Assembly: GCF_001548395.1 (NCBI RefSeq)
Contig: NZ_AP017367.1
Location: 781,001-845,000, forward strand
Direction of reading: 5' to 3'
Source of the DNA: Leptolyngbya sp. O-77
GTDB taxonomy: Bacteria > Cyanobacteriota > Cyanobacteriia > Elainellales > Elainellaceae
DNA length: 64,000 nucleotides
Shown: one piece after another, positions 27,434 to 36,717 of the stretch
Layout: each line of letters opens with the position of its first letter
Numbering within the stretch: position 1 is the stretch's first letter
Made by a program: the position numbers and the translations under genes
The notes under the pieces: generated by a model
The model's database searches: none
What the model saw: the letters and a program-made list of their open reading frames with translations, nothing else
Told to the model about the DNA's origin: nothing

Positions 27434-28506
27434 TATTCAACACTCTCTGGTTGTTCACCGCCGCGCAACAGCGACGATTGCCCATCTGCGACTGCCAGTT
27501 CTGGCGATTCATACTGCGCCCGAATCCGGCCCAAAACGCCATGATCGACCGCCTCCTTCGCCATCCGAATCGCATTGAAGATCGAAGGAGACTGAGAACT
27601 GCCGTGGCTGATAATGCAGATGCCCGCTACACCTAGCAGCAGTGCCCCCCCATGCTCAGCATGATCCATCCGCTGTTTAATGCGGCGCAGGTTCGGCTTG
27701 AGAATTGCAGTACCCAGCTTGCCGTTTAAACCCTGAGGCAATTCCTCGCGGACAATTTGCAGCATGACGCTGCCCACCGCCTCGGCAAACTTTAGCAGCA
27801 CATTGCCCACAAAGCCGTCGCACACCACTACATCAAAATCGCCCGACAGCACATCGCGGCCTTCTGCGTTGCCAATAAAGGCAATGCGCGAATTTTCTTG
27901 CAGCATTTGATGGGCACGAACTGCCAGATCGTTGCCCTTAGAAGACTCTTCGCCAATATTTAGCAGTCCGACCTTGGGTTCTGGAATGCCGAGAACATAC
28001 TTGGAATAAACCGACCCCATCACGGCAAACTGTTCCAAAAACTTGGGCCGACAGTCCACATTTGCGCCCACGTCCAGAATCAGCACGGGCTTAGCCGTCA
28101 TCGTTGGCAGCACCGCCCCAATCGCTGGCCGATCAATCCCCGGCAGCCGCCCCAGCCGCAGCAGCGCTGCCGCCATCGCCGCACCCGAATGTCCCGCAGA
28201 CACCACCGCATCGGCCCTGCCTTGACGCACCAAATCCATCGCCACGTTAATAGAAGCGTTGGGTTTGCGACGAATCGCCGTCAGCGGCTCCTCGTGCATT
28301 TCCACCATGTCTTCCGTTGGCACAATTTCCAAACCGGGAGGCACGCTATGGTGCTTGAGTGCTTCCTGAATCTGATCGGGCTTGCCGACCAGCAGAATAT
28401 CTGCATCTAACTCTGCCTGGGCCCGCAGGGAACCCAAAACAATCTCCACCGGGGCAAAGTCCCCGCCCATTGCATCAACGGCAATCCGTGCTCGAGTTGA
28501 ACCCAT
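27433..28506 (-). CDS. plsX: Phosphate acyltransferase PlsX
   Basis: Makes acyl-phosphate from acyl-ACP for glycerolipid synthesis. The 357-residue protein starts near RIAVDAMGGDFAP and carries family signatures SAGHSGAAMAAALLRLGRLPGI, LDVGANVDCRPK, NIGEESSKGND and VVCDGFVGNVLLK. It is first in the lipid run and 199 bp downstream of rpaB. The rpaB-plsX neighbourhood is common in cyanobacteria and places lipid synthesis next to a light/redox stress regulator; whether they share a transcript cannot be seen. Confidence 0.96.
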   Translation of the reverse strand: MGSTRARIAVDAMGGDFAPVEIVLGSLRAQAELDADILLVGKPDQIQEALKHHSVPPGLEIVPTEDMVEMHEEPLTAIRRKPNASINVAMDLVRQGRADAVVSAGHSGAAMAAALLRLGRLPGIDRPAIGAVLPTMTAKPVLILDVGANVDCRPKFLEQFAVMGSVYSKYVLGIPEPKVGLLNIGEESSKGNDLAVRAHQMLQENSRIAFIGNAEGRDVLSGDFDVVVCDGFVGNVLLKFAEAVGSVMLQIVREELPQGLNGKLGTAILKPNLRRIKQRMDHAEHGGALLLGVAGICIISHGSSQSPSIFNAIRMAKEAVDHGVLGRIRAQYESPELAVADGQSSLLRGGEQPESVE

Positions 28507-28705
28507 CGATCAACGTTATAGAAACCTCACAAATTTTATCAGATGGACTCTACCGGAAACCGGAGCGAGTCAGCGGAGTGCCCTGAATTCTTTGCCCTGA
28601 GTCTTCACACACCTGATCAGCGCATTGGGGTGCATTTAGGATGTGCATTAGTTTCAGGTGTATTAGCTCAAAGATGCGAGAGACAGGCGCAACGGAGACG
28701 CAAGA

Positions 28706-29437
28706 TTACTCCACTTCACCCGGCGGCACGATCCGCTGGAACAGGTAGCCCGTTCCGCGTGCCGTGAGGATGAGTTCGGGGTTGCTGGGGTCGTCTTCGA
28801 GCTTAGCCCGCAGTCGAGAAATGTGAACATCGACCACGCGGGTATCGACATGGCGCTCTGGCGTGTAGCCCCACACTTCTTGCAGGATTTCAGAGCGGGA
28901 GAAGGGTTCGCCCGATCGCCCAACGAGCAGCTCCAACAGGCTGAACTCCATGCCGGTCAGCCGGATGCGCTCGTCGCCCTTGTAGACTTGGCGCTTGTTG
29001 GTGTCAATCCGAATCGTGTTGATTTGAATAACACCAGAGCTAGGAATACCCGTCGTACCCGTTTTTTCAACCCGGCGCAGCACCGAGCGGATGCGGGCCT
29101 CTAGCTCCTTGGGCGAGAAGGGTTTGACCACGTAGTCGTCTGCACCCAGCTCTAGCCCGGTGATGCGGTCAGCAACGTCGCCCAGGGCCGTCAGCATAAT
29201 GATCGGTACGTCGGACTCTTTGCGAAGCTCCTGGCAAACCCCGTAGCCGTCGAGCTTGGGCATCATGACATCCAGCACAACCAGATCTGGATCGGAATGG
29301 CGGAAGGTTTCTAGCGCTTCTTCGCCATCGGCGGCCGTGACGACATCGTAGCCAATCATGGAGAGACGAGTTTCGAGAATGCGTCGGATGCTGGCTTCGT
29401 CGTCAACAACCAGAATTTTTTCTTTGTGATTCTCCAA
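28706..29437 (-). CDS. rpaB: Response regulator RpaB (Ycf27), OmpR family
   Basis: Essential cyanobacterial transcription factor that binds HLR1 sites and controls high-light and photosystem genes; the partner kinase is usually NblS (Hik33). The receiver domain has the acidic pair in VDDEAS, phosphoacceptor Asp in DLVVLDVMMPKLDG, Thr in MLTALGD and Lys in VVKPFSP. The winged helix ends GTGYLFQRI. The N-terminus of the family (ENHKEKILVVDDEAS) implies the TTG at 29437, placed 11 bases after AAGGAG. A GTG four codons earlier is too close to that site. No ATG is available, so the start is non-ATG either way. Confidence 0.95.
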   Translation of the reverse strand: MENHKEKILVVDDEASIRRILETRLSMIGYDVVTAADGEEALETFRHSDPDLVVLDVMMPKLDGYGVCQELRKESDVPIIMLTALGDVADRITGLELGADDYVVKPFSPKELEARIRSVLRRVEKTGTTGIPSSGVIQINTIRIDTNKRQVYKGDERIRLTGMEFSLLELLVGRSGEPFSRSEILQEVWGYTPERHVDTRVVDVHISRLRAKLEDDPSNPELILTARGTGYLFQRIVPPGEVE

Positions 29438-30069
29438 TTTAGTCAACACTCCTTGAAGCGATTATTTTTGATAGTTAATTCTTCCCAGACTATCATTAAC
29501 AATAGTAGCCTATGCGCCTATCTTGAGCGCGTGAGATTCCCAATCTCCCTACATTTCAGGGTTTTTTAACATTTCTTGCGAATTCTAAGATAGTAATAAA
29601 TCTATGGAAGATTTCGCCGCGTTTCATATTAAGAAACATTAATCTCAAACGGGTTCAAATTGCCTTTGTGGGGTTTGGGTTGCATCGAAAATTGCTGCAT
29701 TGGAATGGGTCGGTTAAGATAGCCCCGCCCGGATACAGCGGTTTTGGAGCCAGTGAGGTGTGCGGATGGTTATGGTCAATAAGCCCTCGCCCTGTCAGGG
29801 CAGCGCGTGCGTCACCCCGCGAGAAGATGCTGTAAGGCCAAGACAGGAACTCCGATTCCTCTTAAAGATGTCGAGTTGAATGGAGGAGCTTTGATTAGTA
29901 GGGGGATTAGTAGGGGCTGGCGATCGCCCTTTTGAAGTAGCCAGAAGTAGCCGGAAGTAGTTCGGAAGTAGCCGGAAGCAAGCGGACAATCCGCTTTCTT
30001 CGCTGTATTGATCTAAGTAAATCACTGAATTCACTAAACTTTATTCTTGCGCTGCCTAGGTCTGCCGCT
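29438..30069. other. Divergent rpaB-radA spacer
   Basis: 632 bp, AT-rich on the rpaB side (29460-29640). On the radA side (29936-29990) there is a GGAAGTAGCC-type direct repeat. A short hairpin (GCCCTGTCAGGGC) lies at about 29791. A 37-codon frame at 29766-29879 is not called. No tRNA is recognised. Confidence 0.55.
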
Positions 30070-31584
30070 ATGCCCAAGCCTCGAACGAGCTACGTCTGTA
30101 ATGAGTGTGGCGCAGATTCGCCGCAGTATTTTGGCAAGTGTCCCTTTTGCGGAAGCTGGAATTCATTGGTGGAGCAGACGGTTGCACCAGCCAGCAGCGC
30201 TAAAACCGCGATGGGAGCCGTGAGCCGATCGCCCAAACGGGCCAGCGCCAATTCTAAAGGAGAGCCAAGGGCGATCGCCGCGCTCACCCTCCCCGAAATT
30301 TCCGACCATCCCCAGACCCGCATTGCCTCCGGCTATGGCGAACTGGATCGGGTGCTAGGCGGTGGCATTGTGCCCGGTTCCCTGGTGCTGGTGGGCGGCG
30401 ACCCCGGCATCGGCAAATCAACGCTGCTGCTGCAAGTCGCCAATCAGCTTGCGACTCAGCACCGCGTACTCTACGTCTGCGCGGAGGAGTCGGGGCAGCA
30501 GGTGAAGCTGCGGGCGCAACGGCTGGGCGTGGGGAGCGGGGTGAAAATAGGAGAAGAAAGAAAAGAGAAAACTCAAGACCCTGTCACCCTGTCGCTCCAG
30601 CAGTCCAACGCCTCAACATCCCACTCCCTTTATCTTTTGCCGGAAATCGACCTGGAGACGATTCTGTCTGAACTGGAGTCGCTGCGGCCGACGGTGGCGG
30701 TGATCGACAGTATCCAGGCGCTCTATTTTGCTACGCTCAATTCGGCTCCGGGGTCGGTGTCGCAGGTGCGGGAGTGTACATCGGCGCTGATGCAACTGGC
30801 GAAACGGGAGCATATCACGCTGTTCATTGTGGGGCACGTCACCAAGGAAGGGGCGATCGCCGGGCCGAAGGTGCTGGAGCATCTGGTGGATACGGTGCTG
30901 TATTTTGAGGGCGATCGCTTTGCCAGCCACCGCCTGCTGCGCTCGGTGAAAAACCGCTTTGGCGCAACGAATGAGCTGGGCGTGTTTGAAATGGTGGATC
31001 GCGGGCTGGAGGAAGTGCAAAATCCCTCGGCGCTGTTTTTGAGCGATCGCGATGCAGAAACCCCCGGCACGGCCACCATTGTCGCCTGTGAGGGCACGCG
31101 CCCGCTGGTGGTGGAGCTACAAGCGCTAGCCAGCCCGACGAGCTATCCGTCACCCCGCCGCACCGCCACAGGCATTGAATACAACCGCCTGCTACAAATT
31201 CTCGCCGTGCTAGAAAAGCGCGTGGGCATTCCTCTGTCAAAGCTAGATGCCTACGTCGCCTCCTCCGGCGGCATCAACGTGGCCGAACCTGCGGCGGATT
31301 TGGGGGTGGCGATCGCCGTGGCCGCCAGTTTCCGCGATCGCGTGGTTGACCCCAGCACGGTGCTGATTGGCGAAGTGGGGCTGGGCGGCCAGGTGCGCCC
31401 CGTCTCGCAGATGGAGCTGCGGCTGAAGGAAGCGGCCAAGCTAGGCTTCAAACGGGCGATCGTGCCCGCCAGTCAGGCGGAGCATCCGGGACTGGGACTC
31501 GACATTATTCCCGTGGCGCGGGTGGTGGATGCGATCGCCGTAGCGCTGATGAGCGGCAATCGAGGGATGAGAGATGAGGGATGA
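30070..31584 (+). CDS. radA: DNA repair protein RadA
   Basis: RecA-like branch-migration ATPase/helicase in recombinational repair. The 504-residue protein has an N-terminal C4 zinc finger (Cys 10, 13, 24, 27), Walker A GGDPGIGKST (about 113-122), the RadA-specific KNRFGATNELG motif (about 297-307) and a C-terminal Lon-like domain (SGGINVAEPAADLGVAIA). A loop of about 35 residues near 165-195 is Glu/Lys/Ser-rich and looks like a lineage insertion. The last residues (GNRGMRDEG) come from a low-complexity GGGATGAG repeat that continues into the following glnN remnant. Confidence 0.95.
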   Translation: MPKPRTSYVCNECGADSPQYFGKCPFCGSWNSLVEQTVAPASSAKTAMGAVSRSPKRASANSKGEPRAIAALTLPEISDHPQTRIASGYGELDRVLGGGIVPGSLVLVGGDPGIGKSTLLLQVANQLATQHRVLYVCAEESGQQVKLRAQRLGVGSGVKIGEERKEKTQDPVTLSLQQSNASTSHSLYLLPEIDLETILSELESLRPTVAVIDSIQALYFATLNSAPGSVSQVRECTSALMQLAKREHITLFIVGHVTKEGAIAGPKVLEHLVDTVLYFEGDRFASHRLLRSVKNRFGATNELGVFEMVDRGLEEVQNPSALFLSDRDAETPGTATIVACEGTRPLVVELQALASPTSYPSPRRTATGIEYNRLLQILAVLEKRVGIPLSKLDAYVASSGGINVAEPAADLGVAIAVAASFRDRVVDPSTVLIGEVGLGGQVRPVSQMELRLKEAAKLGFKRAIVPASQAEHPGLGLDIIPVARVVDAIAVALMSGNRGMRDEG

Positions 31585-32014
31585 ATGGTTATTCCGCAGT
31601 CGATTCCGCCTTCATCCTTCCGCCTTCATCGAGCAATACATTCGCGTGATCGAGATGGAAGCCAAGCTGGTGATTAGCATGACCAAGACGCTGATTTATC
31701 CTGCTGTGCTGCGCCATTTGTCAGAGATTGCGGGGGCGATCGCCAGTCTGAAGACCATCGGGCTGCCCTTTGAAACCGCCAACGTCGAGCTAATCTCTGA
31801 CCTGACCAGCAAAATGATGACCACCGTCGGTGAACTCAGCAGCGCCCTTGCTGTTCATGACTTCGCCACCACCGAGGAGCATATGCAGTATTGCGCTAAA
31901 ACCCTGCGCCCGATTATGGATCGGGTGCGGAGCTATGCCGATGCGCTGGAGGACGAGGTCGCCGACGACCTGTGGCCCCTGCCCAAGTATCAGGAAATGC
32001 TGTTCATCAAGTAG
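31574..32014 (+). pseudogene. glnN: C-terminal remnant of type III glutamine synthetase
   Basis: A 146-codon frame in which residues from about 20 onward (EQYIRVIEMEAKLVISM through FATTEEHMQYCAKTLRP to ADDLWPLPKYQEMLFIK) match the extreme C-terminus of GlnN (GSIII), a protein of roughly 720 residues. Everything before, including all ATP- and glutamate-binding motifs, is missing: the match begins just after radA, with the two joined through a GGGATGAG/CCTTCATC repeat. The stub keeps the family stop position and shows no internal stops. It cannot be an active synthetase. A retained helical peptide interfering with a full-length GlnN elsewhere is possible but unsupported. Confidence 0.85.
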
Positions 32015-32195
32015 CGCTTTCTCCTGCCCCTGCTGTGCCCGATTCAGCCAGGTGCGAGATGGGCAAGTTGTGGGCAATCCAAGTGCAAGGCGTTTGCCTA
32101 GACAACGCCTCCCAGGGGAACCGGGACTTCGACGAGAAGCGCGAGACGACTCCTGACCGAGACAACTCCCGATCGAAATTACTCCTAACAGTGAC

Positions 32196-32232
32196 AAAAG
32201 GCGCACTTCTCTTCCAAGAATGTGCGCCTTTT
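32196..32232. terminator. Bidirectional rho-independent terminator candidate
   Basis: Perfect 11-bp arms AAAAGGCGCAC and GTGCGCCTTTT around a 15-base loop give a T-run on either strand. It sits between the glnN remnant (plus) and the GNAT gene (minus), so it can end both transcripts. Confidence 0.85.
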
Positions 32233-32342
32233 CCCTGAATGTGGTCGAATTTAGTCGCCTACAGCGAGCTTTGGAGTCTCGAACCGCGATCGCCCGAATC
32301 CCTGGCTTCGGGAACGCTGGGGACACCTCCCTTAGGATGCCT

Positions 32343-32843
32343 CTAGGACTCCTCCTTTGAGGCTTCGGCCAGGTAGGCCACAGCAGGCAGCCCCTCCTGC
32401 GACACGGGCTGATTAAATAGCACCATCGTCGTCGTCTGGTTTTCCTCGAAACCGATGCGCGAGTAGAAGCGCTGCTCGTTGGTGGTCATTAGGTATACCC
32501 GCTCAGCGCGGTTGACGTGGGGATGCATCAGCACCGTTTCCACCATCTTGCGGCCCAGCCCTGCGCCCTGATAGTCGGGGTGAATCACCACGTCCCAAAT
32601 GGTGGCGCGATATACACCGTCGGAGGTGGCGCGAGAGAACCCGATGAGGCGATCGCCATCCCAGGCCGTCACAACTGGGTTGCTGTGGGCGATCGCCGTG
32701 GCCAGGTCTTCGATGCGGCGGTTTTGCGCCCAAAATGCCGTCACGTTAAACAAATCCTGAAGCTGGTGCAGGTCGATTTCGCGGGCCGCAGCAGTCTGGG
32801 CAGAGGAGTCGTGTATACAAAACTGAACGTGGCTACAATCCAT
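32343..32843 (-). CDS. GNAT acetyltransferase, Ycf52/NSI type
   Basis: A 166-residue GCN5-related N-acetyltransferase. The core contains IWDVVIHPDYQGAGLGRKMV, with the QGAGLG acetyl-CoA pyrophosphate loop (about 107-112), and YLMTTNEQRFYSRIGFEEN at the C-terminus. The preceding LFNVTAFWAQNRRIEDL and ATSDGVYRAT blocks are those of the cyanobacterial/plastid Ycf52 (NSI) branch, whose plant members acetylate chloroplast proteins. The bacterial substrate is not known. It is a single gene with its own terminator. Confidence 0.85.
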   Translation of the reverse strand: MDCSHVQFCIHDSSAQTAAAREIDLHQLQDLFNVTAFWAQNRRIEDLATAIAHSNPVVTAWDGDRLIGFSRATSDGVYRATIWDVVIHPDYQGAGLGRKMVETVLMHPHVNRAERVYLMTTNEQRFYSRIGFEENQTTTMVLFNQPVSQEGLPAVAYLAEASKEES

Positions 32844-33386
32844 TTCGGCAAAACTCCTGGATTCCCTTAGGTCAAATTACGTCCAATAACATCCAATTAC
32901 GTCAAACAGGTCGAGCAGGTGAAGAACGTTGGCAGCATGTCCGGCTGTCTCAAGGTTCCAATAGAACAGGTTAATCAACAGGCTGGCAAAATCAAATCCC
33001 AGACAAGTTTCGCAGCGCTTTCTTGCCGGAGTGACATTGCTGCCCATACATTACGGCATGTATCTCAAAACGTGCCTCACCCAGCCAGACGAATGCTACC
33101 CGGTAATCCGGTCGTGTAAATGGGCTGAAATGCTTGATAGAAGTGCGATCGCCCCCTTACTGCCCTCTCAAAAATCACCCCAAAAAAGCATCCATTCGTT
33201 GGGAATTCATGACAGAATGACCCGTCAGAGGCTTGGGTTCTAGGGATTTGCTTTAAAGATCTATTTTCAGGAATTCCGGTTTCGGGGAGCTATTTCCGCA
33301 TTTCGTCCGTCTATCTCCACTCAAGTCATATCCCAGCCCTTGGCCAAAACTCCCAAACTTTCAGTTTCTAGTGTTCGAGAGACCTC
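32844..33386. other. Divergent spacer, no gene seen
   Basis: 543 bp between the GNAT and cytochrome genes, moderately AT-rich, with a small imperfect repeat of ATTACGTC(A/C)AA near 32875-32903. Both promoters should lie here. Short frames are unconvincing. Confidence 0.5.
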
Positions 33387-33974
33387 ATGGTAATCCAGCA
33401 GCTTCTTCAGTCGATCTCATCCCGCTCTCGCCGTTTCCTGAGCTGGGCCAGGCGGACATCGCTTGTGCTGGCGCTGGTCTTGGGCTGGAGCCTCAGCCTT
33501 GGCTGGGGATTGTCGCAGGTGGGTGAGGAAACGGAGCGGGCGATCGCCGCTACCCCTCCGGCAAACACGGTCGAAATTGGCACCGTCGATGTCGTGCCCA
33601 CCCAACTCCAGCTTGGACAGCGACTCTATTTCCAGAACTGCTCCGGCTGCCATTTCGCCCCGCCGCCGGAGGTGATGCCGCTGCAATCCTGGGCGGCCAT
33701 TCTGCAAACGCCCCAGCACTATGGCGTGGTGATTACCCCATTGCAAGACCCCGCCCGTCGCATCATGTGGAACTATGTGCGTGCATCTTCGCGCTCCATC
33801 GTGCAAAACGAAACCGTTCCCTCTCGGTTTGCCCAGTCCCGCTATATGAGAGCGCTCCATCCCGGCGTAGAGCTGCCCGAACCCCTCTCCTTTGGCTCAT
33901 GCATCAGTTGCCATCCCGCCGCCATCGATTTCAACTTCCGTCGCCTCAGCCCAGAATGGCAGGCAAGGGAATAG
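33387..33974 (+). CDS. Secreted diheme cytochrome c-like protein
   Basis: A 195-residue protein with a basic N-terminus and a hydrophobic signal/anchor (about 25-47, followed by AIAA). It has two c-type heme sites, CSGCH (about residue 84) and CISCH (about 172). The region around the first (GQRLYFQNCSGCHFAPPPEVMPLQSW) and the spacing fit the dihaem cytochrome c family found in cyanobacteria. It is likely periplasmic or lumenal and should carry electrons, but no partner is evident. Axial second ligands cannot be assigned with confidence. Confidence 0.82.
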   Translation: MVIQQLLQSISSRSRRFLSWARRTSLVLALVLGWSLSLGWGLSQVGEETERAIAATPPANTVEIGTVDVVPTQLQLGQRLYFQNCSGCHFAPPPEVMPLQSWAAILQTPQHYGVVITPLQDPARRIMWNYVRASSRSIVQNETVPSRFAQSRYMRALHPGVELPEPLSFGSCISCHPAAIDFNFRRLSPEWQARE

Positions 33975-34031
33975 TCCCCTGCTTTATCTGCCTTGATAAC
34001 CAAGGGTGAACCTCTTACAAGAGCCTCTTAC

Positions 34032-34071
34032 AAAAGGCCAGTCTCCAAACTACGCGAAGACTGACCCTTTT
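34032..34071 (+). terminator. Terminator-like hairpin after the cytochrome gene
   Basis: Imperfect arms AAAAGGCCAGTCT and AGACTGACCCTTTT around a 12-14 base loop, ending in T4 and then GATTGTTTTTG. Confidence 0.6.
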
Positions 34072-34176
34072 GATTGTTTTTGATTAGGATTGAGCAAGAG
34101 AGTATAAATACTCAAAAAGATTACCGATTCCCTCTTCTTCGGGCTAATCTGTAATTAAAGTTCATAAAACAGAGCA

Positions 34177-34950
34177 ATGGTTCAAAAAAAATTACGAATC
34201 ATCACAGATTTTGATGGGCCTATCATGGACGTGTCGGAGCGCTACTACCAGGTCTATCAGGTTTGCCTGGAGCAGGTGCGCCGTCCGGGGCAGACGGTCA
34301 AGCGATTGTCTAAGGCGGAGTTTTGGCAACTCAAGCGATCGCAGGTGCCAGAGCGCCAAATTGGTCAAATGTCTGGGCTGGACGAGCTACAGGCTCAAGA
34401 CTTTGCCCGGATGCGGAGAAACACGGTTCACACGCCTCCCTACCTGAGTTACGACACGCCCATTCCAGGTGCAGTAGAAACTCTGGAGCGCATTCAGCAG
34501 GCGGGCATTGATCTGGCGGTGATGACCATGCGACGCACCAGCGAGCTAGACGAGGCGTTTCAGCGGTGCAATTTGGGACGATTCTTTGGGGGCGATCGCC
34601 GCTACTGTCTCAGCGATGATTACGTCAAAACGACCGATGTACAAGACAAGCCCCTGCTGATGCAGCGGGCCCTCAACGAGCTGCCTCCCGCAGAAAACTG
34701 GATGGTCGGCGATACAGAAGCCGACATTGCGGCTGCAAAATCCCACGGCATTCCCGTTGTGTCAGTCCTTAGCGGCATCCGCGATCGCACTCAGCTCAGC
34801 AAACACCAGCCCGACTGGATTGTCCACAACTTCGCCGAGGCACTCGAAATAATTTTGCAACATGCAGGTCGGGAAAGCGCGGGTCGGGAAAGTGCAGCCT
34901 GGCAAAATATAGGCAGTAGCGACACCTACTTTAATGCTGGAAATCGCTAG
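34177..34950 (+). CDS. HAD-superfamily hydrolase
   Basis: A 257-residue phosphatase-like protein. HAD motif I is TDFDGPIMD (about residues 10-18; nucleophile Asp 11 and Asp 13), motif II MTMRRTSE, motif III the Lys in QDKPLLM and motif IV MVGDTEADIAAAKS. It is similar to phosphoglycolate phosphatase-type proteins, but the substrate is unknown. The C-terminus holds an in-frame 15-bp duplication (GRESA twice, 34867-34896) that is unlikely to be functional. Its stop overlaps the convergent CPP1-like gene by 4 bp. Confidence 0.85.
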   Translation: MVQKKLRIITDFDGPIMDVSERYYQVYQVCLEQVRRPGQTVKRLSKAEFWQLKRSQVPERQIGQMSGLDELQAQDFARMRRNTVHTPPYLSYDTPIPGAVETLERIQQAGIDLAVMTMRRTSELDEAFQRCNLGRFFGGDRRYCLSDDYVKTTDVQDKPLLMQRALNELPPAENWMVGDTEADIAAAKSHGIPVVSVLSGIRDRTQLSKHQPDWIVHNFAEALEIILQHAGRESAGRESAAWQNIGSSDTYFNAGNR

Positions 34951-35552
34951 CGCAGGAAGCTGCTGATCAGCCAAAGGATAAGCAAGGCAATGAGCGCAGC
35001 GGCGCTGGACTCACCCAGGCTAATTTGGGCGAGCTGAGGGGCGATCGCCTGCACCAGCGCCATCCCCAGCAGCACGCCCAACAACAGCCCCGCCAGCGAC
35101 AGCAGAAACGCCCGCCCAAACTTATGCTCTTTGCGGTTCAAAAAGAAAATACTAATGCCCACGCCCAGTGCCAGCGCCAGAGACGGTGAGCTCATGCCGA
35201 GCAGCCCTGCCCCTAGCAGCAATCCGCCTGGCCAAAGAATATCGGCGCGGCTGGGTGTGTCAATCCATTGCTGAAGCCAGTTGGGAGAAGGGTTGGGCGC
35301 AGCAGGCGCGAAATCTGGCGGTGGCTCTGCCGTCCGCTCAGGAAAGCGAATGCGATCGGGCACCTTGATCTTGCCCTCCTGTCGCTGTCGCAGCCGATCC
35401 ATCAGGATTGCATCGTAGGATGCTTCAATCGCCTCTAGTGTGCGTGAGTCGCCCTCGTGCTCCTGGGTCAAACGCGCCTTTGCCGCCTGAATCTCTTCAA
35501 ACGTCGCCGTCTCGTCTACGCCCAGTCTTTCGTAGTGGCTCATGTCCTCCAT
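34947..35552 (-). CDS. CPP1-like J-like membrane protein (DUF3353)
   Basis: A 201-residue protein with a J-domain-like helical N-terminus (HYERLGVDETATFEEIQAAK, about 6-60) that lacks the HPD triad, then a Pro-rich linker and four hydrophobic segments (about 105-200). This matches the CPP1/DUF3353 family; plant CPP1 is a thylakoid/envelope chaperone that stabilises protochlorophyllide oxidoreductase. A holdase-type role in pigment-protein biogenesis is a reasonable inference. Translation starts at MEDMSHYE or at the inner Met. Confidence 0.85.
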   Translation of the reverse strand: MEDMSHYERLGVDETATFEEIQAAKARLTQEHEGDSRTLEAIEASYDAILMDRLRQRQEGKIKVPDRIRFPERTAEPPPDFAPAAPNPSPNWLQQWIDTPSRADILWPGGLLLGAGLLGMSSPSLALALGVGISIFFLNRKEHKFGRAFLLSLAGLLLGVLLGMALVQAIAPQLAQISLGESSAAALIALLILWLISSFLR

Positions 35553-36717
35553 TCGTGCCCTCCAGCCGAATCCCCACGATAAATTGATTATGAATCGTCG
35601 TTTATGATGAATCGTATCAGTCGCAGCCTTAGTGCAAAAAATTGACGGAGCTTAATATTACAATCAGTTTCGTCTCAGAAATGATTAGCAACGAGGTTCA
35701 GGCAGCAGTCAACAGCAGACAAAAGGATCAAGTCGAGAACTTGCACTCAGCCAGTTCTTCTTCATCCAGTTTCCAAATCTCAGGCTGAGGTACAGTTCGA
35801 TCATGATCGTTTGACCTTGAATACTGAACGCTAGGTTTAGTCAAGCACTCCTGCTGAGTCTATGCTGCTGACGAACACTTGGGTTGCTCCAGCGCTAACA
35901 ATTCCCAGTCATCTATTCAGTTACCGATTACAGGCTGCCTGTCCCAGAGCCACTCGTTGAAGTCAAGCATCCAATAGTCAAACACACGAGTCAAACACAC
36001 GAGTCAAACACAATGGTCAAACAATGGTCAAACAATTGTGGTCTACCACCTATGGTCTAACACTAGAGTTTCAGGATGTCACTGAACTTCGAGATGCCAC
36101 TTAAATTACTTAAACTATAGCGCTTGAATCCACTGCTCCTGAGTTCACTAGTGCTAAACTCGCACTGCCTTCAGCTTCTGAGTTGAACACTTCTGATTCG
36201 AACAGCAGCGCTCCGACTGGCGATCGCCCCGATTTTTGTGCTTAAACTGATCAGGTCAGGTTTAAATTCTACCTGCATCTCCCTTCCCTCGTTCCACCCT
36301 CATGATTCCTCAGTGTAGCCACCCGGTTCTACCTGGCAAATGCATCTACAATACCAGCTCCTTCTAATACAAGCCCCTTCTCTCCGAGACAATCTCTAGC
36401 AAGCCCGCGCCTATCCAGAGCAGACCTTTGATGTCCTCACAATAATCCCTCACATAATCAACAAAATTTGTTTTACGCTTAAGTGCAACTATTTGCGACT
36501 ATTACAGATTTCTATGCGGATACGGTTTTTGGGGTCTGCTTAATGTAAGTAGGGGCATGGCGGAGACTGGCGCTGGGGCTAGCCAGTAGGCTACCAGAAT
36601 CTACCTACCCCCTCTGGCTTATTCTTTAATTCGCTCTTGATCCAAAAGTTCCAATCTAGAGTTTACATTTACAATTTCACTCAACGTCCCTCTATTCATC
36701 GACTCAAGGTTACAGTC
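35553..36717. other. 1.16-kb spacer with no ORF of 60 codons before the regulator's own frame
   Basis: From the CPP1-like start to the start of the OmpR-type regulator no frame on either strand reaches 60 codons until the regulator's own upstream extension. Composition is AT-richer than the surroundings. It contains a tandem block AGTCAAACACACG (35976-36037), a further stretch of GGTCTA repeats just after it, small palindromes (GGCTAGCC, GTAGGCTAC near 36577-36597) and one HIP1-like site. The divergent promoters must be here. An unannotated RNA gene is possible but none matched a family I recognise. Confidence 0.6.
35976..36037. repeat. Degenerate GTCAAACACA tandem repeat
   Basis: Two exact AGTCAAACACACG units followed by three shortened versions (GTCAAACACAATG, GTCAAACAATG, GTCAAACAATTG). 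Units are contiguous with no spacers, so it is not a CRISPR array. Confidence 0.85.

Noticed and set aside
29766..29879. A 37-codon frame starting ATGGTTATGGTC
   Set aside because: It has no family match I recognise and no clear ribosome site; it overlaps a hairpin and could be chance.
31784..32326. A long minus-strand frame across the glnN remnant
   Set aside because: Plus-strand residues match GlnN clearly, so the minus frame is a shadow.
35976..36037. Repeat block that might suggest a CRISPR array
   Set aside because: Units are 11-13 bp and contiguous with no unique spacers, and no cas genes are present in the window.
36660..36680. TTTACATTTACA, reminiscent of an HLR1 site for RpaB
   Set aside because: The two half-sites overlap instead of being spaced as in HLR1, and the position is just before the regulator's own start; too weak to call.
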